Assembly: GCA_025526935.1 (NCBI GenBank)
Contig: JAHLKD010000021.1
Span: 186,001-250,000 of the forward strand
Reading direction: 5' to 3'
Source: Cladochytrium replicatum
Taxonomy: Eukaryota; Chytridiomycota; Chytridiomycetes; Cladochytriales; Cladochytriaceae
Length of the DNA: 64,000 nt
Numbering within the stretch: position 1 is the first letter of the stretch; the number at the start of each line of letters is the position of its first letter. The notes under the pieces are model-generated. The model saw nothing but the letters and a program-made list of their open reading frames with translations, searched no databases and was not told the origin of the DNA. Position numbers and translations under genes: made by a program. Below are positions 35,687 to 47,450 of the stretch, piece after piece.

Positions 35687-35875
35687 GCTGGAGTAGCGTT
35701 GTCCAAAAATGGAAGTTCAACAAAAGGCTTGGCAAGGTCTGGATGACGAAGTCAGCTATCATATTATTACGGAAGACAAATATGTAGTGTCCATTTGGAA
35801 AAACGAAAACATGGGTATGCCAAAAAAATACCCCGCTTTCGTCTGAACAACCCCCTCTGCCCGGAAAAAGTCCAA

Positions 35876-36368
35876 TTACTTCTTCCGGAGGGGTTGGCCA
35901 ATCCCCGTGCCGCGCAACTTTACATTGAGAGCGCGCTCCATCTTCATTAGCGTCTGCTGGTTGGGGTTGAGTGCTCGACCGCTCTCATATTCGTTGATGA
36001 CCTTCTGTTGCTCGTTGATCTTCTGGGCAAGTTGTGCCTGAGTCAGTCCCGCGGCGTTTCGTGCGTCACGAATTGCGGCCGCAACGCTTTTGTCGACCTT
36101 GTCGATGGAGAAATCCTGCAGATAATGAAGTGAGTCGCTCGAGAACCGAAAGGGTTTCCAATCTATGCATTACCTCTGTCTCACGGTCGACCTTGGCTGC
36201 TTTGCTTGCCTCGATGGCAACAGCCTTGTTTGATGGTGTTGCCTTCCTTTCCGTGCTCAAATCTACGCCGCTCTTTCGTGCTTGGTTTAGCGCAGCATCT
36301 GTTTTGATGGTTTTTGGGCCGGTAGGCTTCTTGCGGATGACGGTAACGGAGTCCCAGTCGTCAGACAT
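35876..36368 (-). CDS. MBF1: Multiprotein-bridging factor 1
   Basis: Two exons (36368-36174, 36115-35876) give 144 residues. The N-terminal MBF1 domain begins MSDDWDSVTVIRKK. The helix-turn-helix domain has AGLTQAQLAQKINEQ and INEYESGRALNPN, followed by KLRGTGIGQPLRKK. Mbf1 bridges activators such as Gcn4 to TBP. In yeast it also sits on collided ribosomes and prevents frameshifting. Its stop lies 190 bases downstream of the ASF1 start, on the same strand. Confidence 0.97.
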
Positions 36369-37457
36369 GTTGCTGTGTGTTGGAGTGTGAGTTTGGTGAT
36401 GCTTCACGTTGATGTCGATGGAATGCAATGGAAAGGCACCGAGTTTTGAGCCTTTGATTTCTTGTCCCACCAGAGAGTCTGAGCCACCGAGTCTTTTATA
36501 TTTTCAGTGAGATTGGTGAATTTGTAAGAATGAATAATGAACCACTATGAAATATTCTTAATCATCATGAGGATCATAAAGAGTGTTTGCGGCAATCCAA
36601 TCTTCTAATAGTATCCACAATCCTTAATGGTGGGTTGCTTTCCCCAGCGGATTCGTTAGGTGCCCTGCCTCAGGGTAAGATCCCAGTCTTTCTAGCGGCA
36701 GCAAGATCTTCAAGAGGAGAAAACTCTTAATAGCCTTTATCTTCCACGGCCAGCTCTGATAAGATCTGACTGAGTGAACAAGATGTCCCAGTCCCAGAAT
36801 TATCTTCCATCTCATTTGTATTCTGTTTCAGCACTGTTTGTCAAGGTGAGAAAACTTTGAGAGTCTTGCATCTATGATCGATCCTGGTCCGTTTGCTAGA
36901 TCATTGTCTGGCTCACTAATTGTCTTCACTCGTCCGACCTTCACCAATGGTGGATGGCGGAGCGGCTATGGTCGTGATCATTTGATCTTACTCGACATCC
37001 TGCAAATCAGGAACAATCACTTCCACAGTTTTAGGTAAAATTATCAGCAATCGATGACTAGCATGGCAGTTTATCGGCCCACCTGTTCTCCCATTAATGT
37101 TGACATGTTTGATTGATCCGTTCTTCACTATTGGCCAAGGTCTCAAAGAGGTGCTTGGCTCACCCCGCATCTCCAATCTCATCGTCGATATCGGATCACC
37201 GGCTCTATTCACAGCTATTATAGAGAACATTCCTTCTCCCCTCCATCTCTTATCTCTTGGACTCGTTTTTCCTTTTAAGCAGCGCGACGTGATTGTTTCT
37301 TTGGGGGTTCCGGTACTGCTTGGTCAGGAGGAGAGCTTGCTCAGGACTTGGCTTAAGATCACAAAATTGAAAATCTCAACTCCAATCTATTGACAATACA
37401 CAAAATCTCAAATATCGGATCAAAAGTCTTCAATTTTTTTTGGAGGCTTCGGGTATT
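36369..37457. other. Intergenic, no gene seen
   Basis: About 1.1 kb separates MBF1 from the hydrolase gene. Short open frames on both strands (for example 36988-37393) have no motifs, signal peptides or splice partners I can support. Confidence 0.55.
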
Positions 37458-38716
37458 ATGAATTTTGTATCCGTTCACCCAAGGCTGTGGATCGCGGGCG
37501 GGGCCACCATTGCACTGGCCACCGCATTCATTTACAGGCTACGAATCGTTTCGTCTGAGGAAACTCTAAAACCGTGGTCCCGATGGCCCGCAAGAACAGC
37601 GACCAATCCTTCGGCGGATAGTGGGATAGAAATCGAGATTTGGTCAGCGCAGGGTGTGGAGATTGAGGTTTGGATCAAAAAGGCGGATAAGGTGTGTTTC
37701 TTCCTACCAATCCCTTGGGATTTTAGACCACTCACTGCTTTTTTTGGCAGCCCAAAATTGGTGCGCCGGCAATCGTTTTCGTCCACGGCGGTTTTCACTC
37801 CGCGTGCTGGTAATCATTTGCCCGAAGAGCACCAAATTAAAACGCCCTCATATTCTTCTGCAGCTTTGAGAACTATCTCAAGTTCTTTGCGGCTCGCGGC
37901 AATGATTGCTATGCAGTGTCGCTGCGAGGACATGGACGATCTACCAACTTTAAAGGGAAGGAACTGTTTTACAGTCTCAAGGACTGGGCTTTTGATCTCG
38001 GTATCGTGGTTGGGAAACTGTTACGGGCGAGTCCTGCTTCCCCACCTGTAATTTTCGGGTGAGTTCGGGGTCAAGTTTAGCATGACGATCAATCTCATTA
38101 TCTGAGCAACAGACATTCTGCCGGCGGAGGCCTTGTCCAACATTTTTTGACCCATCCACCAGCAAATGTGTCGAAGTTTGCTCCAAAGATATGCTCGGCC
38201 TTCGTTCATCTCAATGCCTTCCCGCCGAACCCCCATGCGCATCTTCCGTTCACCAATTGGGCTTGGATCGATCCGTTGAATCTGATCATCTCGAATATGA
38301 CGTTCAATCCCTTCCACATGCTCAAATCCGCATCAATTAGCCGTCGCGTGTTCTTCTCCCAGCGCACGCCCACAGCGGACGCAGAAAAGTATTGGCAACA
38401 GCTCGAAAGGGTTGAGTCTATTGTTGTTCCGTTGCAGTATGCGACTTCAGTTATTCGACCCTTTTGCAATCCCGCGACCGTTCTGGACAACTGCAACGGG
38501 AAGATCATTATTGTTGGGGCAACAGATGACGTACTGATGAACAATCATGCCGTGAATAAGACGTTTGTGGTCTACCAGGGTACTGCAGAAAAGTATGGGG
38601 CGAGCGCGATCGTGAAGCGGTTGGCCGTTCCCGGAGGGCATTGTCAGATGCAGGAAGAGTGGTGGGAAGATGGTGCGAAAGAGATACATGCCGCCCTGAT
38701 CGAATGCCTTTCTTAA
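37458..38716 (+). CDS. Membrane-anchored alpha/beta hydrolase
   Basis: Four exons (37458-37691, 37751-37809, 37864-38058, 38113-38716) give 363 residues. A single N-terminal hydrophobic segment (LWIAGGATIALATAFIY) should anchor it in a membrane. The hydrolase core has VFVHGGFHSACC (oxyanion loop), SLRGHGRS, and GHSAGGG as nucleophile elbow (Ser), which spans the intron 3 junction. An acid-loop VGATDD and a histidine loop PGGHCQM follow. This arrangement fits the AB_hydrolase_6 group of lipases/esterases. The substrate cannot be told. Confidence 0.9.
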
Positions 38717-39749
38717 CATTTTCAAATAGTAGCAAACAGATAAAACCTATCACGTTGTCAGATTTGGAAACATTGAGCGTCACCGGGTGCGCTTTCTCGA
38801 CGCATTCTGCGCTTGCAGACTCGATTAGCATAGTTGTGCCGACCACTCATCATCTAAATTCCACAGACCGGGAGTGCGAGCACAGCTTTCAACACCTCGA
38901 GGTGTCCGAGTCCCGCCGCGACATGTGTAGGCGTCAGCCTGTTCTCGTCGGACTGGGTCACTCGTCGAGTAGTTTCGTGGGTACAGTTGTGCCGATCGCA
39001 GACAGTTGTGCCGATCGCAGCGATCACCGCGAAATGGAGCGTTGTGGTCGAGTTGGAGGGCTTAATCTTCCGCTTGATGCACGCGGGACTGTGATATCTG
39101 ATTGATCCTTCGACACAGGGAGCCGCACCAACGTGATAACATCATGATCTTACGAGGTTCGCAACGAATACTTGATTCCACAAAGAATCCCATCTGGGTG
39201 AATTGACCAGGTTTCACAGTAAGAATTAAGATACCTCTATGTTTCCATTTAGAAGCCCAATTACTTGCCTTATTTACAGTGGTCACCCCAGCATCAGCAT
39301 CGACAACTTGATTTTTGAACGGTTTGAACAAGACAGCATTAATTCGATCGTGAACCCTGCAAGTCCAGAAGTGCTCTGAAGAACTCCTATGCCGCTCCAC
39401 TACCTTAACTCCATTTTATTTGTTATTTTCACGAGAATTTCCGCCACCGCAATCACATATCCATATCGTCCCGAACAAGTTCCCTCGATTTCATCGTACA
39501 GCCGCTTTCTCAGGTTGCTCTCGAAGTCACGATTGAAGCATTGCGGATGCAGCTGAATGGTGTGGGTCAATACTTCTGGATGACCAAGTCAGGATACAGA
39601 ATGGGGTGGTGCGTGGTTTACCGGAAAGAACATGCTGATCAGCAGGCCACAGATCTGCAATTGATCGGAATATCTTCATTATGAAGTACAAAGAGATATC
39701 ATTATTATTTCCTCTCATAGCATTTTAAACTCGGGCTGATGCACATAAT
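38717..39749. other. Intergenic, no gene seen
   Basis: The region holds a small tandem duplication (GTTGTGCCGATCGCAGACA, ~38985-39020) and otherwise no supported gene. Open frames at 38641-39105 and 39062-39400 lack motifs. Confidence 0.5.
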
Positions 39750-41526
39750 CTAAAGCTCTTCAGCTGCCTTTTGAACCACAGGTTCGCCAGTAGGTTCGAC
39801 CGCAGGTGACGATTCCGTCTTCATGGCACCTTGTGCCGGCTTGTCGTCAAGCTGAGGCTCGAACTTGAACTCAAAGTTCGGCCCCTTTGTAAGCATGTCC
39901 TTCAAAAACGAGTTGATCGAAGCTTCATCGAACGCCCCTCGGAACGGACGGTACGCTTTCTTCCTCCCATTGATCGCAATCAGGCCTGGAAGCATACTGC
40001 TGACGTCAAAGTCCCGCATCAGCTTGGCACCATGAGCTGGCACGGCGATCCATACGTTTTATGAGACTTCTTCTCGTACTGAGCCTTCTTTACTGCCGAG
40101 AGAACAGTGAGAGACTTTTTAAGCTCGGCCTGGATCGACTCATCCTCTTCGTCACCCAAGAATGAGACGATGCAGATGCCAGGTTTCTCGGTACAGAGGG
40201 ATTGGAGCTCTGCTTGGGTGGTCACAGCAGGAATAGATGGATCAACTATTTCAAAGTTTACCCATTGAACCAAAATGTAAAAAAAAAAAAAAACGGAATG
40301 CTCACATGGCTCCTGAGGTGTTTCAGTCTCTTTTTTGGACTCAGTTTTTGACTCCTTCTTGGACTTTGACTTCCCTTCGCTCCTCTTTTCAAGCTTCTCC
40401 GGTGCATACTTGTCCAAGAACTTCTTCAACTCTGCATATTTAAGTTCTCCTGCAAATGGAAATTAAAACGCACTGAAAAAGTGGTTTGGAAAGCAAGAAA
40501 ATACCATTGTAGGCGACAGCCTCGTCAGACTCTTTCGGGAAGAGGACCAAAGCGGGAGCTTTTGCCACGTTCAAGGTCTTCACAGACTCGCTGTCAGACT
40601 CTTTGACGAGCGCAAAGGAAAGACGGTCCTTGTACTCAAGAGAAAGCGATTTTAGCAGTGGCGGGATGCTGGATTTAGAAGAAACAAGAAGAGCGCGCCC
40701 GAGATCCTGCAGAACGGGGTTACAAACGACAGAGGGCCATAATCTTCCAGCAAATGACTACCTTGGAGTCTAGGAATGTCTGGAGTGGCTTCTTGGCGGA
40801 AACTGAGGTAAGATGTGTCGCAGGAAGTTGAGACACTGCGTATTTAATGAAAGCCTTTGCCGTTCTGGGTCCCTGATAGTCTATAGCGATTTTTCAATAC
40901 TCTTCTCGGAGATTCAAAAAGCTGCTAATATTCACCGAGAGGCGAGCTCTTCTTGTTGCTCTGGAACAATCTGACGGTGGGAAAACCTATACAACACAAT
41001 CAGTTTAGTCTTTCATTTAAGCTGCCAGAAACTACCTTGAATACCATACTGCCCGCAAAGTTGCTGGTGCGAGTCACAGTCAATTGCAACCACCTTCACG
41101 AGTCCCTTCAGCTTCTCGGCAGCCTTCTTGTACTCAGGAGCCATTGCTTTGCAATGACCACACTGAGAGAGCAGTACAATTAGCCTCTTCATTCAAGAAA
41201 ACCCTACCAAGATCCTTGATCATACCCTTAATTCATGGCACGGTCACGACAGTTGACCAGAACCATTAGTCAGACAAGAGTACATGCGAAGGGATTCAAT
41301 ACAATTACCATGGAGCAAAGAATTCTGCAAGAACGACATGCTAATGCAACATAAACATCATCAGTTTCTGGACAGGGCTGTCAATGAATCCAATGTTTAC
41401 GTCTGTTCCCATCAGTTCCTTTTGGAAGTTGGCGCGTGTGATTGAAACAACCGCGTCCATCAAGCTGTATAACGCCAGCGCATCTGACACGAATGCCAAC
41501 AGAACTGCTGCCAGTGATAGCTTCAT
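39750..41526 (-). CDS. Protein disulfide isomerase, ER (with two frame anomalies)
   Basis: Eight exons on the minus strand begin with a signal peptide ([18 protein letters not shown]). A thioredoxin domain carries the active site [16 protein letters not shown] split by an intron, then [12 protein letters not shown] second thioredoxin-like fold without CxxC, a lysine/glutamate linker and a third fold follow, ending in KAAEEL. It catalyses disulfide formation in the ER; the single CGHC resembles Mpd1/P5-like members. Two anomalies: the exon ending in the Trp codon (41308) would need an intron starting TA, which one extra G would cure. Near 40055 the frame slips by one at an AAAA run, where KKSHK should continue to [12 protein letters not shown]. 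Either sequence errors or early decay. Confidence 0.85.
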
Positions 41527-41616
41527 CCACTCTTTGATCGTTCAACAATGAACTGACTACGGGGCGCGTTGAGTTGGTTGCTTCTTATTGGAGGGGGTAC
41601 CCCAAAAAGGCATCAA

Positions 41617-42425
41617 ATGACCACTCAAGGACGACGTGGACATTTCCACCCTCGCGAAGCGCTTGCAGCACCTCGAAGCTCTCACGGCAGCAAAAAAATG
41701 AGTCGCTCGAATTGCTACGTCGACGGAAAACCAGCCAGCCGCCAGATTCGTTGCTTGGAGTGCTGACGTCCATCAGTGCAAAGCTGCAGAGCATAAAAGA
41801 CGAAAAGCGCTCAATCGGGGAATTTCTGACGAGGCGTGAGGAAAAGGATGGAACAACCGGCACATTTGAGTGTATTAATGCGAATGTGCTCAGACGACCA
41901 ATTGCAGGATTTGTTGGACCCTCAAGCAGATGCGGACGGAGAGCTCGATGCTGCGGCAAAGAAGGAACTTGTGCTCGCAGCAGAGGATGATCTGCTTCAC
42001 TGGAGTGCGCAGCTTGAAGAGTTTGGATGAACTGGAATCTAAACGAATTGCTGGTATCATGCTTTACAATGGACTTTAAGTGGCCGCTGAACAATCTTTT
42101 CAGAGGCATACACTCGATCGAACGATCTTCTTGCCATTCGGAATATGCAGGCTGCTGATGGTGAGCTTGAATCAAGTTTGAATGAACAAGCTGAACAATT
42201 GCTAGAGTTCCATAACAAATATGTAAGTAGAACGATAATGATCACTCCTAAAGTGCTGTATCTCATGAAAGCACCGCATACTGAAACTGAATATTTCAAA
42301 ACAAAAAAACAAAACAAACATGCGCACGAAACATTGCACAACAGATCGATCTCCTTTCTGAAACTTTCATTGATTTTCACGAGCACGTTTCTCGCTTGGA
42401 GGCTGGAGGCACGATTGCAGAATAA
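41617..42425 (+). CDS. Dynactin subunit 3 (p24), frames broken at homopolymers
   Basis: Helical pieces in order match dynactin p24/DCTN3: DISTLAKRLQHLEALTAAKK, LRRRKTSQPPDSLLGVLTSI with SAKLQSIKDEKRSIGEFL, then DQLQDLLDP, LVLAAEDDLLHWSAQLEE, LESKRIAEAYTRSNDLLAIR, EQAEQLLEFHNKYIDLLSET and FHEHVSRLEA before the stop at 42423-42425. Introns at ~41837-41897, 42050-42103 and 42223-42342 are good. The frame slips at an A7 run (~41695) and at a TTT run (~42024); one base more and one base less, respectively, would restore it. The N-terminus is unresolved. p24 forms part of the dynactin shoulder, which links dynein to cargo. Confidence 0.7.
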
Positions 42426-42503
42426 ACATGATTACAGACCCAGCGCATCCATCTGTTGCAAACTCTGGATAAAAAGGGGTTGTTCAGTATGATGACGTTT
42501 CTC

Positions 42504-45148
42504 TCAAATCTGAACGATACGTACCTTTTGCAGTGACAACCATTCTTCATTGTGAGGAACTGCCATCTTTGTAAAGTGCTGGAGTCAGCATGAACAATAA
42601 ACATGCCGAAAATGACCTTACCTCTCCAATATCATGAACGTAAATGTGGCCATCGACCGAACCGATAGCAGTGCGTTTACCATCACGGTCCCACTCCAGT
42701 CTGTTCAGCGGACGTCCGTTACCAACGTTCACTGAAACAACGGGAACCTAAACCGGATCCAATAAACAATTACTTTTGCTCGCCGCTCAGTCAACTCACT
42801 TCAAACTCTTGGTTCAGCTGGTAGAGATCAAACTTCCCCGATCCGTTAACGGCACCAAACAGGGCAGGGTGTGTTGGTGACCATTTCACGTCATATACGT
42901 AGTCATCAGACTCGTCGAAGGATGCAAGCGGAAGAATCTGTGTTGGCGCAGCCGACGGCTTCGACTGATGCAAAGAAGAGCACTTTAACTTGAACCTCCA
43001 GCCTTTGGAACATTCCAGACTCACTTTTGCACGCCACAACTTGACTGTCCAGTCCACCGAAGATGTGAGGAACAGATCGGACATCGGATGGAAGTGAAGT
43101 CCAGTGACCATTCCGTAGTGGCCTTTGTAGGAATCGAATGGATTGATACCAGCTTTGCTGTTAAACATAATTCAGAATCAATGCCGAATATCTGAAAAAA
43201 CGTACCTTCCGGCGCCCATGTGACGGTTGGCTTGATACACATTTCCTTCCTCGGTACCAACCCAAAAAGTTGTGCTTTCCGTTGAGGGAAAACCGAAGCA
43301 AGTAATTGCAATCTCATCGGTTTTGGCGTGGGACGGTTGAATCAACTCGAGTACTTCCTAGGTCACAATGAATAAATATTTCAGAAAGCAGACCTCAAAT
43401 TCCCGAGCCCACTATACCTGAGGTTGGGTCAGCTGGTTCAATTGCCAGGAGCACACTAATCCGTCTGTAGAAGCGGAGATCAAGTAATGGGCATTCTGCG
43501 TGCCGACCATATTCATGGAATAAACAGGATGCGTGTGTCCCGTCACCGATAATGGGGTTTTGGAGACAGGAATGCTTTTGGCACGAGTATCCCACACACA
43601 AATTTGGCCCGAGTACGTGCCGCCGATGATCAAATTCGGATGGAAGCTCGAGAACATGGCAGTCATCACATCGGACTAAATGCAATACGTTCAGAATGGG
43701 GGTTGTACAGTGAACCCGCTTCAAACCTGGGCATGGAATGTAAATTCTGGGCGTTCAATCATGTTGACGTTCCAGACGAGCACCAAACCATCCGGCTCAT
43801 TTACTGCGAATGAACTTTTGTTGTAAGCTCCCAAAGCAAGTTCTGGATACTGATATGGAAGAGTTATGTGACCTGACTTTTGAAAACTGTCAATGCAACT
43901 TACTTTGCTTGACCAGTCCACATCCGTGACTGCGCGATTTTTAAGCAATCTCTCGTCGAAAAAGTGAAAAAGTTGCTTTGCGGTTCGACCGGCATTTGGG
44001 TCACTAAAGTGGACCTCACATTAAGGAATCAAACTACGTGTGTTCGACACTTACGCTACAAAATCTTCTGTTGCAGTATAGTCGACCATGAAGTCGTATC
44101 GCTGGTTCAATAATCGCTCGATTCGCTTCGACGACTGGGAAATGAACTGAACAAACTCTTCTGATTGCAGAAGCTGTCGCTTTTCCTCTTCCGCGAGTTC
44201 TTTGGGGAAATTAACACAAAGAAATATACTTCTGAAGTTTGATGTCTCACCGCGTATTGGTTCGGGTGGTATTCCGGTAGAATCTTCGATATCTACGATG
44301 TCACTGGACTCATTATCCACAGGCGGCGCCTTTTCTGGTGATGTTGAAGTGTGAACCTCAGTCAGCGGGATGACTTCTTCTTCCGGGATGAAATCGGTCT
44401 GAGCTTCCTTGCTGTAGTACTCTTTTTCCTGGAAAACAACACCCATCAGCCAAACAATGAGCTCAATTTTTCCTGTCATGCCTTTGGTGCAAGATCTAAG
44501 ACAGTTACGAAATCCGCAATGGATAGTGACGGGCCGCTCCTTATCAAACAGTTAATTACATGCAACCTGGAGCACAAAACAAAAGTGTACTTTGCTGGCG
44601 GTCTGTCCAGTGCAAACATTGAAGCAGTCGGAGTTAGACCATCTAGAGACTGAAGAGACATCGTCACCGGCTGCCCATCACCACCTTGACTGCTCGTGCT
44701 GCTGGAATATGCTGGCTCGGAAGCAACCGATAGCGACCTTGACTTTGACGCAGGCGACGACGAAGACGAGCCATCACCAACTCCAAGCGCTTTTAAGAGC
44801 TCATCCACGTCGCCACGGTCTTTGACACGCGGTAAAGATATCGACGAAACATTCTGAAGTTCGACAGGCCAAACTTCAGTTTGCACAAAATTATTCTCAA
44901 TGAGAAATAGTTACCTCTGACGAGAATCTACCCTTTGTAACAGCAAAACTGCTTTGGCGCTCTTCTCTTTGCTGCTTAATTTCTAAAAGCCGCTGCTTCT
45001 TCTTCTCGATCTGTTTGTGAGTCCAGAAATGGTGAGTGGATTGCTCTTTGCACAAACACGATTCCTCCAGCAATTGTCCTCACCACAACCCATCCACACT
45101 CACCTCCTCCTTCCTTTTCTCCAGTGCCAATTTCGAGCTGGAGGACAT
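42504..45148 (-). CDS. Cytoplasmic dynein intermediate chain
   Basis: About 13 exons on the minus strand. The N-terminal coiled coil ([30 protein letters not shown]) is the p150-dynactin binding site. A Ser-rich linker follows, then [10 protein letters not shown] (the light-chain-binding YSKExQT motif), [15 protein letters not shown] and [12 protein letters not shown] seven-bladed WD40 domain has [71 protein letters not shown] and [10 protein letters not shown]. The end is [14 protein letters not shown]. It ties heavy chain to light chains and dynactin in retrograde transport. It is convergent with dynactin p24, with only 78 bases between the two stops. Confidence 0.95.
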
Positions 45149-45311
45149 GGTCACGTGCATTGAGATTCACTTTCCACGTCACTCCACATGTCAATGTTCA
45201 GGGTTGCCAAATGGCGCAGCATCCCCACGTCCTCTGTTCGCTATTTATTTGCCTGTTTTCCGCCGAGCTGTTTCGCCGTGGGACTCGGACCTCCATCGGA
45301 CAATCTTCAAA

Positions 45312-47287
45312 ATGCCCTCATTCCTTGCAATCTTCGCTTCTCTCATTGCCATTCTTGCTTCCCTGCTCTTCGTCAGAGCAAAGCGTCGTCGGGATTGGAT
45401 TCATTCAGCGTGAGAAAACTCGGAGGATGGGGTGCGGGAATCACAGTTTGCTCACTGTTTATACACCAGATTCGATCATATTCCGGACGCATTCAACCGC
45501 AAGTCGCTCACCACCCAGCTGAAGAATGGCCGTGCCTCATTCCTTCCCGTCCTTCTCGAGTCCGCAAAACGATTGAGGGAGCAAACTGCCGCAGGAGCTC
45601 CAAAGTCGATCGGTTACACGATTACTATTCTTTACCCGGAGATTTTTGGCGCGATGCGCTTGATGTTGACGGATGTCGATGCGCTGTATGATTTGCTCTC
45701 CCCACGTATGCAGGACTCGCAAGTCAAGGGAAAGGCATACGACGCTGCTTGGCCGTTGATTGGAGGTATATCAGCCGCTTTACTATGGCTGGAGACATGC
45801 TCAGTTGTTTTTGGCAGATGGAATTCTTGCCATTTCTGGTCCAAGTTGGAAAGCTCATCGCAAGGTTATTGACAATGGCTTCCGGCTTGAAAATCTTCGA
45901 AGCGGAGCTAAAATGATGAAAGCTCCGATAGATCGTCTGATCAAGCGCTGGACCTCCAACCCCGACCAATACCAAACGAAATCGTTTGATATGATCGAGG
46001 AAACTTTGAGACTGGTGAGTTTGTGTTTCGTAGAATCGGCCATTCACACTCTGAAGTCACATAGACAATGGACGTTATCTGCCAAGTGGGCTTTTCTCGT
46101 GATTTCGAGGACACGAGCGGAAAACTCTATGAACAACAGGCTAAGAAATATCTCGGAGACTCAGAGGAATCGAAGAGATTACTCTACCAAGTGTTTGCTG
46201 ATGTGAATGAAAGAGTCGCGAGACTAGCCAATTCTCCTTTGTGGTGGCGGCATGTTCCAACGCCGAAAATGCTTGCTCTCAAACGTGATCTGGCTGTTCT
46301 CGATGGTGTTGTCTCAACCATGATCAACGAGAAGGTCGCCTCCCTTACATCTGGAGATCAATCCAGTCACGGCGTATTCCTCGACAGTTTCGTTGCATTG
46401 GATTCAGAGGGAAACCTGGTTATGACGGAAAAGGAGGTTATGGATGAAGTAAAGGTGAGCGTCGGATCTGTTGGTGTTCAGCATCAATGCTCACATGTGT
46501 TTAACAGACTTTGATGTTTGCTGGCCATGATACTACCGGAATCACTCTTTCCTGGGCATTCTACGAACTTTCGCAGCACCCCGAGATCATAAAGGGTCTC
46601 CTTTCCGAGATCGGGCAAACATTCCCTGGTTGGGAGGACAGAGTTCGAGCGGATGGCCTTCCGCCTTTTCCAGAGTACGACACGCTAAATCGAATGCCTT
46701 ATCTCAACGGCTTTATCAACGAGGTTTTGCGCATCCATCCTCCTGCCGGATTTATGCGCACCATCACCAAAGAGATTGTTCTCAACGGCACTCGCATTGC
46801 ACCGGAAACTTCGATCCTACTGCTTCCCCACTTGTTCCATTTGAACCCTGATTACTTTGTGAGTTGCGAGTACTTCTACTCCGGGAACATCAAGGTCTCT
46901 AATGTTTTCCATCGGCGGTATTAGGAGGAACCGGAGAAGATATATCCCGAGCGGTGGATTGATGAAGATCAGCCCATCCCTGAAGGTGTAGCACGTCGGA
47001 GTCTGTTCATGGAGCGCAGGGCTTTCCATCCCTTCTCACTGGGACAGCGCAACTGTGTTGGAATGAAACTTGCACAGGCTGAACTTCGAGCATCAATTCT
47101 TCGTTTGGTTCAGATGTTTGAGTTTGAATACACCGCCGAGAAAGAACCTTCCGTTGTCATCGGTAAGCTTCAAGCAAGATGCTGAACTAATAATGCATTT
47201 CTGATAAACTTTCCGATCAATACAGACTTGACTGTTGCGCCGGTAGAGGTTCAAATGAAAGTGAGACCTCGCAAATTTTATCTTTAG
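45312..47287 (+). CDS. Cytochrome P450 monooxygenase, microsomal type
   Basis: About seven exons; exon 1 is 45312-45409 and the next begins at 45470. The N-terminus is a membrane anchor (FLAIFASLIAILASLLFVRA) followed by basic residues. P450 marks are ISGPSWKAHRKV (C-helix W/R), AGHDTTGITL (I-helix), NEVLRIHPP (ExxR), PERWID and FHPFSLGQRNCVGMKLA (heme-thiolate Cys). It lies in the ER and oxidises a small lipophilic substrate with electrons from CPR; the CYP4-like heme region hints at fatty-acid-type substrates, a weak inference. Divergent from the dynein gene by 163 bases. Confidence 0.94.
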
Positions 47288-47450
47288 ACTTCACATATTT
47301 TCTTGTGGATTGTGCGCTATTACTGGTATTCTCTGTTACTGTCAAATGATTTCACGTTTGTTCCCGCCTCATCATCCTCCAATTGTCTATGGGTGGATGG
47401 GGATGTTTTCGTCGTCCCTCCCCCCCGCCCCCCGAAAAAAAAAAACACCA

